Source of the DNA: Pelecanus crispus
Taxonomy: Eukaryota; Chordata; Aves; Pelecaniformes; Pelecanidae
NCBI RefSeq assembly: GCF_030463565.1
Contig: NC_134654.1
Location: 16,322,202 to 16,386,201, forward strand
Reading direction: 5' to 3'
DNA: 64,000 nucleotides
Position 1 is the stretch's first letter; each line of letters starts with the position of its first letter. Made by a program: the position numbers and the translations under genes. Positions 54,115 through 64,000 of this stretch are shown here, piece after piece. Below the pieces are notes generated by a model. It saw only the letters and a program-made list of their open reading frames with translations. It did not search any database and was not told the origin of the DNA.

Positions 54115-57076
54115 GGTTGCTCCCACCCTGCAGTGGGAAATCGAGGAAGCAGAGCCTAAGTCACATTGGACTGGCTCCCAAAGGCCTTTCAGCTCTTGGC
54201 AATGCTGTGTCTCCCTCCTCAAGGGTCTTTTTGGCCAGAGCCTCAGTTTTTCTCCATCTGGTATGGTGGAGACCTCAGCTGTCCTCTCTGTGCTAGCGTG
54301 GTGTGGTCAGTCCATGGCTGTGCAGCATGGGGACAGCTAAATACATCCAGGTGAGAAATTCCTGAACCATTCTCAGTAATGGAGGGGGAATGACCTGGCA
54401 AGGGTGCATCGCTCTCCCTGCAACCCCAGATCTCCCCCTCCCCACGGTACTTAGCGTGCAGCTGTCCCCCTGGCTCCTGGCACTCCTAGTACTCCAGTCT
54501 AGATGTGGAGTTAGATGTTGTCACATGCTGCCTTCTTGCTCCAGCTCTGCCACCTGTGTGTCAGAGATGGATCAGGCTGTGGGATGAGACACTTCCATGT
54601 GCACCCTGTGGGCTTCCTAGGTATGGCCACCATCCAGTGCCATCAGCTGTCTCTGATGGAGGCAAAAAAATTGCCTGCCTTTGGGGCTAAGGATGAGGTA
54701 ACCCTGCTGCTGTACTGCGATGTCCTCCAAAGAGATGTTACTCGGTCTGTGCTGATAAACCTGAGGACTCTGCAGCTTCCATGTCCCATCTGCCACCACA
54801 GAGATTCCAGCAGGTAGAACAATGGATTCTGGGGAGCAGAAAGGCTCTGGCAGTATCTACGGTGAGGGTAGATGTGACAATTTGGAGCAGATGGCATCAC
54901 TTTGGGGATTCTTGAATAAAGCCCAGTCCTGGGAGCACTCTGGGAGGTTCAGTGGAGATGCAGCCACCAGCCCAGGAGGACTTGGCCACAGGCTTAGGCT
55001 TCCAGGGTCAAAGCAAGTGCTGTGACACAGTGTTCCCCCTGCAATGTTGCAACATGATGACTGCAGCTGCACCTCTGCAATGTCAGCACTGCTGGGAGAG
55101 CAGAGATGAGGAGGGGAGGCAGCCTGCAAGCTCCACCATCAGCAGCCCCTGCCTACATAAAATGGCTGCAGGTAGAATCTCCTCTTGCCCAAAGAGAGCT
55201 GCAAAGTTTTCTGGCAACATCTGTTTCCTCCTCACCCTCCTGAAAGATTACTCACCCTCCTGTTTATGAGTACAGGGCACTGCCCAGAAAGCTTAGCTGT
55301 TTTGCTGCAGAACAGCCATGGCATTTGACACGTGGCTGTGCACATGGGATGTCATTCAGGAATGCCACCTCTGGCGATGGCCTGAGAGTCAAGAGGGGGA
55401 GCATTGATAGGGCAAAGCCTGGGGTCTGTTCTGGAGAGCAGCTGCCACCTGCAGGGAAAATTGCTATGAAAGACATATCTCAAGGGAGTGCCAGCAGCTT
55501 CCAAAAAAAACCAAACCCCACCAAAACCAAACTCACAGGGAGTCCTGAATACTTCCCTGCCCACTTTTTTCCTGCAGCAACCATGCCAGGGAACTGTGCC
55601 TGCTCAAGAGCCTCTGCTGAGTGCTCACTCTACAGCAGCAGCTCTGGTTTTCAGGGAAGGTCTCAAGGGGTGGCTTCCTGGAGAGCAGAAAGTTGTCTCT
55701 ACAGCAGAGCCTGCTCTTTCTGGGACATGGTCCAAAGCTGTGAGGGCCCATTGCAGCAAATGCTGAGCATCCAGGCTAGGGTCTCTGGGCCCAATCCAGA
55801 GTCTGGAATGCAGGAGGAAGGTCCCACCACTTCCTGAAGGGAACTGTAAAGCAGCAGCCCCACTGAATATCTGCTTTTGTCTGAAGCCTCTGAGGATATG
55901 AACCTGATCCTGTGAAGGGAACCTGAGATAACATGCAGTTTCTAACAGAGCTCACTGTCCCTGCCTTTCTAACTGAAGCTCAGTGAGTGTTTGGAAGACA
56001 AAATAGCTGGCTGGTAAGGCTGCTTGTTGATTCGAGACAAAGGCAGCTCTGTCCCAAGGATGTGGATGAAGACACTAAGGACTATTTCAGAATATGCCAC
56101 GCAGTAACAAAGCCATCCTGTGTCTGGCTCTTCTAACTTTGCATGGCATTTCATGGGGCTCAGAACAACCCTTTTGTATCAAGCCAAACTCCTAGCAGGC
56201 TCGGAAGGACTTCACCATGGAAGATGGAGTTTCCATGCACGAGCATCTTCCCATGTAGATCATGTTCCATTAGAGTTCATATAACTGTCACAGCACAAAC
56301 CCACATCCCTGCTTGCACAAAGAAGTATCTTTGGCCACCTGTCATCTGTTTTCTCTTGTCATTGTTAACTTAAGCTCCTTGCTGCATATGTAAAGCCATG
56401 CTGCTCACCTACTAGCCCTGCACAGCACACTCCATACAAGCATGTCCCCTCATCACAGTGACAAGATAGCCCTGGGAAAACCCAAACCTTGTTCCTAACT
56501 GCTGTGTAAAGTGGTGCAGTGCCACTGGAGGCTGTGGTGTGTCGCTGAATGTGGGACTCAATGCCAAGGGTCAGCAGTCCTCACCTGGCTTGGGTGGTCT
56601 CTACTTCCCCCTTTGTGCTGTTGCTTTCAGCAGATCAGGATTGGAGAAGCGGGTCCCTGATGAGCTCTGCATTTCAGAGTCTTGTGGCAATTCCCGTCTG
56701 TCAGCCACAGCCTTGTCCTGCTTCTACCTGTCTCTCTCTAGTCACTCATGAATTAAAAGACCTTTCTGCGCTTTGCACACAGCAGTCTAGAGAGTTGCAT
56801 CTCCTGATTGCCAGCTGAGGTGGGTTCTGCTCACAAACAACCTCCCCCAGAGCCACTCTTCCCTGCTTTGGGGGGTGGAGGAGGGACAGTTTGCGCAGAG
56901 CACAGAGACATCAATATTTCAAAGTTCCTAATGCAATCTCTCCATGAACTCTCTCTGCTGCTCTTCTGTGCATCCGTCTTGCTATATGAATCATTAGCAG
57001 GGAAACCAGACAGGACCCTGCAGCATCCAGGCTGACAGCAGAGCCCAGGGACATCATTTGGTCCCCATCAGGAAGT
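54115..57076. other. Intronic sequence without recognised gene
   Basis: This stretch is GC-richer than its surroundings, so frames on both strands stay open by chance. No domain was recognised. A short A/C-rich patch lies at 55,500-55,535. Confidence 0.5.
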
Positions 57077-57340
57077 CATAGAATCATAGAATGATTTTGG
57101 TTGGAAGGGATCTTAAAGATCATCTAGTTCCAACCCCCCTGCCATGAGCAGGGGCACCTTCCACTAGACCAGGTTGGTCAAAGACCCATCCAGCCTGGCC
57201 TTGAACACTTCCAGGGATGGGGCATCCACAGCTTCTCTAGGCAACCTGTTCCAGTGCCTCACCACTCTCATCCACTAGCTCGTTCAATATTGGATGAATC
57301 CCATCAGGCCCCACAGACTTGTGAACATTCAGCTAAGTCA
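57077..57340 (-). mobile_element. Internally deleted CR1 fragment, minus orientation
   Basis: On plus, 57,077-57,272 begins with the tail TCATAGAATCATAGAATGAT and follows the ORF2 C-terminal region (CAACCTGTTCCAGTGCCTCA). It then jumps, at about 57,272, to GATGAATCCCATCAGGCCCC. This corresponds to the Gly-Pro-Asp segment ahead of the RT core, which lies about 1.3 kb away in copy B. The element therefore has a large internal deletion. Confidence 0.82.
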
Positions 57341-60300
57341 GTATTATTGCAAACTGCTATTGTCTAACAAAATCTTCACTTGCTTTGTACTGTGGGCTTC
57401 CCAGAGCCATTGCCCCTGTTTCCTTGGTACCAGATCACTTTTATGAGTGCAGCACTGTATCTAAAGCTAGGCATTCCCACGGACACCCTTCATGGTCTAT
57501 TCACATTCTTTCCTCAGCTTATATGCTTTGTTGTCCATGATATTCATGTCTCTTCCCACACAATATGTATAAGGCTCCTGTCTTTGATGCACCTATCCTG
57601 CACACACCTTATTATCTGCCACCTGCGACACATAGCTCTTGTCACTGTCCCCTGCATGTCTTTGGCCCTTGATGCCTCTCCAGACATGTCCTGTTCAGAT
57701 CCCCAAATCACCTGACATCTTCTTGCTCCCCTTCCACACTATTGTTTCACTGAAGGTGTCTCTCTGCCTAGGAAGGTCTCTCTGCCTAGGAAGGTCTCTG
57801 CCTTTGAGCAAGTCAACATTGAAGATGATCAAAGCCAAGATACAAAGAGCTGCATTTCTAGCCAAGATACCTCCAGGACAGAGGGACAAAAGGTTCTTAC
57901 AGATCTGTCATTTGTAGCTAAATTACAAGTCTGGTCCTGCTTAGACAGAAGCAGACAATAGCATTTCCAACAGGAGTGTGGATGATGGGTAATTTGCTCT
58001 GTGAATACTGGAGACAGAGTAACTAAACTGTTCTGCTGGGCATGGCCAAAGTCCACCTCCAGGATTTTGAAAGCAACCAGGATCTGCACATGCAAAGGAT
58101 TCTGCCCAGCACGGACAAGGCAGTCTAGGCTGGACCTAGCCGCTGGGTATGAACAGACAGGAACTGGGCAGTCCTTCACTGAGTGAGTCCCCTTGTACTC
58201 AAGGAATAGGTGCACAGTTATGTCCCCATTACAATTTCAATCTTATTGTGGTTTTTGTACAATATTTTTTTTCCTGGATATGCCATGTTCTAAAAATTAA
58301 AGGGTGCCACCAGCTGCATCCCAGGACTCTGTGGCCCAGCCCTGTTTATTTTTTCTTACAGGCATCGGCAGATGGAGACAGATTTTGGAGGCACACAGTC
58401 AGTGTGGCAAATCCCAGCCAGATATTACTTCTATGTATAAAATTGGGCTGTTGCTCAGCCCTGACTACAGTGCTCCCCCTTCCTGCTTGCCCTCTTATTT
58501 ACTTGGAACTCTTAAACTGTACTTTCAAAGAAGACATTGATTAGTCCCTGCTAAACTTCCCTGCAGCCTCAATACTGGTGGAAAATGAAGGGGTGATCTT
58601 GTGAGGGCAATCCCAGCACTCCTACCAACCCAGTTAGGTTTGCAATCAGTGCCAGCAATCAGGGCCTCTTTCCCTGAGGACAACAAGCCCCAGAGACATA
58701 ATTTCATGCTCTTGCTGTCAGCTTCCTTGCACAATTTATCTTCTCATTACCTTTTTAACAGCAATGCAAGTCACTGACTGATGGAGGAAAATAACTCTTG
58801 TGATGGAGACATTGGCTTTGGAAATAAAGCAGAAAGTAATGTTACTTTCCAGCAATATATATGCTAAGTTTTTGTAGCCAGTGCCCAGAAGAGATTTGGG
58901 AAGGTAGAGGACAACTGGTTCACAGTCTCCAGTGAGCTGCTGGTATTCAATAGTATTTCTTTATGGCTTGACTAAAGTCACCATAAGACAAGAGGCCTTA
59001 TCGTATGAGCAAAAGCTGGCTGGCTGGAGAAAAGAGAGAAGGGCTGATCTGAAATCAGTACCAGGCAACACTTGCATACTACACACTGCCATGTTACAGC
59101 AGATATTTTTTAGAGGATTCTGGTCTTTTGGGTAATCTCTAGATTCCCTGTTGCCCTCTAAATGGGGTTTGAGGCCCCACTGTGACCCCCAATGAAGAAG
59201 TGAGAAGAAATGACTGTAAGAGAACATCAGATACAAATGACCTGCCAAAGAAGCAAGCATGTAGCTCATGCTGTATGCAGAAACATCACTCTAGGTGGGA
59301 CAGCTTTCCCCACATTCATCTACAGCCATGACATTCATTTGTGAGCATGCAGTGATGGAGGGAACTTACTCCGTTTCTTTCTCAGTTGATTCTGCCTCTA
59401 TCAAAGTCCCTACTGAGCCTTATAGTTTCTTCTTTGCATAAATCCCCAGATTTCCTGGAACTCACAGAAGCTCCTGCAAAGTTCAGTTTTAAACAGTGTT
59501 GTAGTATGTTATGGTAGCTGTGGCTGTAGTTGTGGGTTTTTATAAGGACTTTCTGGTTGGACTTCTTCTCCAAAGGTGCACTGCTTTTTCCCTCTTACTG
59601 GGCAAGAGTGCATATCACAGGAGTCCACGGCTATGTGATTTGGTAAGGAACCAGAAATACTTTGATTCTAGAGGCACTCTGTTTTCAGAAAAAAACCCAG
59701 CATTTTCCCTGAGCAGCAGACACTTTTTATGGTAAATTCCACTTTGGTATGAATTCAGCTTCCAATGAAAAATAGTTTTATAAATGTTTTGAACAGCCTA
59801 GTGCACATCCAAGCCACTGGAACTGTAAAGGAGACACCTGTTTCCAGGAATGGGAAATAGGCCATGAGGTCACTGAGTTGTTAACTTCCGTCCAAGGGCA
59901 CAACCTCTCTCAGCATAGCTAACCCAAGCTACTTGCAGGGAACAATACAAAGGAAAATAGACTGCATCCTAGCTTTCAGCTTCCATCCCAGTAACCATTG
60001 TTTTAGTTATTTAATATATTCAATGCTGAAATTAAAGTTCTTCACCTCATCTGTTCACTGTCCTGAAGGACTTGTCAGGAACTAGCAGACATATCTGAGA
60101 AATACATCAGACTTAATGACATGATAGTTGAGTTGTCAACTCTTGATTAGTAGGCAATCCATGCTGCAACAGGAATGCCTCAGGGTGCATGCAACCAGAA
60201 AGGTCCCTGTGAGGAGGGTTAAGAACAAGTCTTCCCAGGTTCTCATAGCCCAGAGGCAGCTGTGGGTTGGTCTCTGAAACTCTGCTCAGCGGCAACACGT

Positions 60301-60654
60301 GATACCTGAGCACTGGAGCTTGACCTGCTTTGACAATGATGCTTTCCATCAGCAGCACTGCCACCAAGATCAATAACTAGAACCCAGCTATTTCTTTTTC
60401 AGGAGAGTGGTGGTCTGCGGGACATGCCACTCATCACTTTGTGCAGTGAAACAGGGATTAGTTACTACCTTGGCATGATGTTAGTGCAAAGAGCAACCAG
60501 CCAATACCAGGTGCCAGTGTGCTAAGGACTCTGCAATAACAACCTTCCAGTCTGAACAGGTGAGACAGATGATGGGTAGTTTAGCAATAAGCACATGAAC
60601 AGCCCAGAAAATGTTTATGAGTCCCGAGTCCAGCAGGTGCTTTACTAGGTTAAC
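57341..60654. other. Intronic sequence without recognised gene
   Basis: Apart from the small tandem duplication at 57,759-57,794, nothing was recognised up to the next CR1 copy. Confidence 0.5.
57759..57794. repeat. 18-bp tandem duplication
   Basis: TCTCTCTGCCTAGGAAGG occurs twice in direct succession, followed by a partial third copy. It is a small local duplication with no known role. Confidence 0.85.
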
Positions 60655-63015
60655 ATCTAGCTAGCCCTTGTTCTCATGGGGGACTTCATCTTGCCAGACA
60701 TCTGCTGAAATACAACACAGCAGAGAGGAAACAGTCTCTGAGGTTCCTAGAGTGTGTGGAAGATAACTTCCTGATGCAGCTGGTAAGTGAGCCTACCAGG
60801 GGAGGTACCTCACTTGACTTGTTTGCAAACAGAGAAGGACTCATGAGAGATGTTGTGGTTGGAGGCCATCTTGGGCTGAGGGACCATGATATGATAGAGT
60901 TTTTGATTCTTGGCAACGTAAGGAGGGGGGCCAGCAAATCTGCTACCATGGACTTCCAGAGGGCAGACTTTGGCCTGCTCAGGACACTGGTTGGGAAAGT
61001 CCCATGGGAGGCAGTCCTGATGGGCAAAGGGGTCCAGGAAGTCTGGGCATTCTTCAAGAAGGAAGTCTTAAAGACACAGGAGCCGGCTGTCCCCATGTGC
61101 TGTAAGACGAACCAGCGGGGAAGACAACCAGCCTGGCTGAACAGGCAGCTTTTGCTGTGACTCAGGGAAAAAAAGAGAGTTTTCCACCTTTGGAAGAAAG
61201 GGCAGGCGACTGAAGAAAAGTACAGGGATCTCATTAGGTCATGCAGAGAGGAAATTAGAAAGGCAAAAGCCCAGCTAGAACTCAATCTGGCCACTGTTGT
61301 ACAAGATAATAAAAAATGTTTCTATAAACACATTAACAACAAAAAGATTCTTTGCGGGTTGTGGCAGGGAACATTGTCACTAAGGATGAGGAAAAGGCTG
61401 AGGTACTTAATGCCTTCTTTGCCTCTGTGTTTAACAGCCAGACCAGTTATCCACAGGGTATTCAGACCCCGGAGCTGGAAGACAGGGACCGGTAGCAGAA
61501 TGGAGCCCCCATAATCCAGCAGGAAGCAGTTAATGACCTGCTACACCACCTGGATGCTCACAAGTCTATGGGGTCAGATGGGATCCAGCTGAGAGTACTG
61601 AGGGAGCTGGCGGAGGAGCTTGCCAAGCCACTCTCCATTATCTATCAGCAGACCTGGTTAACAGGGGAGGTCTGTGATGACTGGAGGCTTGCCAATGTGA
61701 TGCCCATCTACAAGAAGGGCCAGAAGGAGGATCTGGGGAACTACAGGCCTGTCAGCCTGACCTCGGTGCCAGGGAAGATTATGGAGCGGTTCATCTTGAG
61801 TGTGCTCAACAGGCATGTGCAGGTCAACCAGGGGATCATGCCCAGCCAGCATGGGTTCTTGAAAGGCAGGTCCTGCTTGACCAACCTGATCTCCTTCTAA
61901 GACCTGGTGACCCACCTGGTGGATGAGAGAAAGGCTGTGGATGTCATCTACCTGGACTTCAACAAAGCCTTTGACATAGTCTCCCACAGAATTCTCCTTG
62001 GGAAGCTGGCAGCTCATGGCTTGGATGGGCATACTCTTTGCTGGGTAAAAAACTGTCTGGGTGGCCAAGCCCAGAGAGTTGTGATGAATGGAGTTAAGTC
62101 CAGTTGGCGGACGGTCACGAGTGGTGTTCCCCAGGACTCAGTTTTGGGGCCAGCCTTGTTTAATATCTTTATTGATGATCTGGATGAGGGGATTGAGTGC
62201 GCCCTCAGCAAGTTTGCAGATGACACCAAACTGGGCAGGAGTGTTAATCTGCTTGAGAGTAGGATGGCCCTGCAGAGGGACCTGGACAAGCTGGACCGAT
62301 GGGCTGAGGCGAACCGTGTGAGGTTTAACAAGGCCAAGTGCCGGGTCCTGCACTTCGGGCACAACAACCCCATGCAATGCTACAGGCTGGGGGAAGAGTG
62401 GCTGGAAAGCTGCCTAGCTGAAAAGGACCTGGGGGTGTTGGTTGACAGGCGGCTGAACATGAGCCAGCAGTGTGCCCAGGTGGCCAAGAAGGCCAACAGC
62501 ATCCTGGCTTGTATCAGGAATAGTGTGGCCAGCAGGAGCAGGGAGGTGGTTGTCCCCCGTACTTGGCACTGGTGAGGCCGCATCTGGAATACTGTGTCCA
62601 GTTTTGGGCCCCTCAATACAAGAAGGACATTGAGGTGCTGCAGTGTGTCCAGAGAAAGGCAACGAAGCTGGTGAAGGGTCTGAGACACCAGTCTTATGAG
62701 GAGCAGCTGAAGGAACTGGGATTGTTTAGCCTAAAGAAAAGAAGGCTGAGGGGAGACCTTATTGCTCTCTACAACTACCTGAAAGGAGGTTGTAGTGAGG
62801 TGGGTGTTGGTCTCTTCTCCCAAGTACTTAGCAATAGGACAAGAGGAAATGGGCTAAAGCTGTGTCAGGGGAGGTTTAGACTGGATATTAGGAAAAATTT
62901 CTTCACGGAAAGGATATTCAAACATTGGAACAGGCTGCCCAGAGAGGTGGTGGAGTCACCATCCCTGGAAGTGTTCAAAAAATGGGTAGATGTGGCACTT
63001 TGGGACATGGTTTAG
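60655..63015 (+). pseudogene. CR1 ORF2 remnant (endonuclease end plus reverse transcriptase), copy D
   Basis: Known role: endonuclease and reverse transcriptase of the LINE. Seen: the endonuclease end (GGHLGLRDHDMIEF, 60,756-61,160) stopped by TGA at 61,158-61,160; RT fingers ([18 protein letters not shown], 61,568-61,900) stopped by TAA at 61,898-61,900; and motif A with its Asp ([11 protein letters not shown]), motif B as VPQDSVLGP and motif C FADD in 61,907-62,575. A short deletion near 62,555-62,560 shifts the frame, and the C-terminus resumes at 62,563-63,015 (ending ALWDMV). Catalytic residues are largely kept, but frame breaks and 5' truncation make it inactive. Confidence 0.88.
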
Positions 63016-63090
63016 TGGGCATGGTGGTGTTGGGTTGATGATTGGACTGATGTTCTTTGAGATCTTTTCCAATCTTAATGATTCCTAGTT
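60655..63090 (+). mobile_element. 5'-truncated CR1 LINE of the second subfamily, copy D
   Basis: About 2.4 kb of CR1 begins in the endonuclease domain near CTTGTTCTCATGGGGGACTT and ends near CTTAATGATTCCTAG. It is the same subfamily as copy C (32,691-33,797), with collinear homology from the reverse transcriptase to the tail. The 3' tail repeats are eroded to a single partial copy. Confidence 0.9.
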
Positions 63091-63145
63091 TTTACTTTCA
63101 TTAAAAAATAATCCAGCCACCAAGCCAGGAAACATGAAATTATTA

Positions 63146-63265
63146 CTCTACCCTTAATTGGTTTAGTGGTGGACTTGGTAGCATTAGGTTAATGGTTGGA
63201 CTGGATGATGATAAAGGTTTTTTCCAACCTAAATGATTCTATGATTCTATTCTATGATTCTATCT
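63146..63265 (+). mobile_element. Very short CR1 3' tail fragment
   Basis: About 120 bp match the end of copy C, including the CTACCCTTAATTGGTTTAG stretch, and end in ATGATTCTATGATTCTATTC. It lies only about 55 bp after the end of copy D. It may be a second insertion or the displaced true tail of copy D. Confidence 0.85.
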
Positions 63266-64000
63266 AGGCTACAGCAGTGAGAGCTTGAAAAGCTCTCTTG
63301 CCAGGAGGGATAAGCCCAGCTGTTATATTGCTATGTCTCTAAAAAGGGCATTGTCTCAGTCCCTCCAGCTTCCTTTTTTTAGGAGGAAAAATCATACTTA
63401 ATATAATATCAGCAAAGATGCTGTTGGCATAGGAGTTCCCCTAGCTCCACTTGGTCCCAGCTCTCAGAGCTTGTTTTGCTATATTTGCTTCTACAAGTTC
63501 CCCACACACTGGTGTGTTTCCCTCCCTGAAGTAAGACAGGAGCTGTCACAAATCATTACAGCATGCACATTTCCACACCTCCCTGAATCCCTTGTAGGGC
63601 TGTTGGCACTGCTTGTCACTATGCAGGAGTTTACACAGGCAGACCCTTTGGATTTCCCTGCACTGTGCCGCTATACAGCTGCTGAAGGCAGTGAGTAGTG
63701 TGGAGAGCCTGGGGGTGTTCACTGCAGTGGAAAAGGTTGGTGCAGTGAAAAATATCTCTGCCTCCCCAGATGGCTATGACAATGGCTAAGGGCTGGTCCA
63801 AACATATTTACTGTCCCCACTGTTTTCATACTCTGTATCGAGTCCCTACACAGAAGCCTGCAAGAGAAGATGAGCTTGTCACCTTAGCATGGTTTCAGAC
63901 TCTGGAGCGGTTGAATGTGGGCTAGGCAAAGGTCTCCTCTATCCAGTCTGTCAGCAGTTATCCCAGCCTCAATTCACCTCAAGTGTATCACAGCTGCTTT
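63266..64000. other. Intronic sequence at the window edge, nothing recognised
   Basis: No gene, RNA or repeat could be supported in these 735 bp. Confidence 0.5.

Overview
This is vertebrate genomic DNA, almost certainly from a bird and probably a non-galliform (neoavian) one. The evidence is several CR1 LINE copies with the typical 3' tail (short direct repeats of ATTCTATGAT), two solo LTRs of a family common in neoavian genomes, low coding density, and two exons of a conserved vertebrate neuronal gene joined by canonical splice sites. There are no bacterial-type genes, operons or CRISPR arrays. Nearly all open reading frames of 60-300 codons are retroelement remnants, their antisense shadows, or microsatellite artefacts.

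Layout. 1-2,789: 3' flank and probable 3' UTR of the gene. 2,790-3,340 (minus): terminal coding exon of a Shisa-family AMPA-receptor auxiliary protein, best match SHISA6, ending in the PDZ ligand EVTV. 11,235-11,387 (minus): the preceding exon. Both exon ends, the intron phase and the joined reading frame agree. Everything above 11,387 reads as a very large upstream intron (over 52 kb), within which I could not find a further exon. The first 11.5 kb has no transposon I can recognise.

The intron holds these retroelements: a 5'-truncated CR1 on minus (11,598-13,989); a solo LTR on plus with a 5-bp target duplication (16,429-17,014); a solo LTR on minus (27,820-28,445); an old CR1 tail on minus (30,362-30,605); a CR1 3' part on plus (32,691-33,797); a near full-length CR1 on plus with ORF1 and ORF2 (about 36,930-41,284); a tiny CR1 tail (54,013-54,114); an internally deleted CR1 on minus (57,077-57,340); a 2.4-kb CR1 on plus (about 60,655-63,090); and another tiny tail (63,146-63,265). 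There are two striking simple-sequence arrays: a higher-order (AAGG)n array at 22,074-22,438 and a perfect 45-copy (CTTCC)n array at 31,011-31,235.

The most interesting signal is the pair of CR1 copies at 11.6-14.0 kb and 38.9-41.3 kb. They lie in inverted orientation and are nearly identical. They share several in-frame stop codons and a changed reverse-transcriptase active-site motif, but their flanks do not match. This suggests that an already defective CR1 lineage was copied in trans. I found no convincing new multi-gene system. The window is an intron-rich neuronal locus shaped by retroelements.
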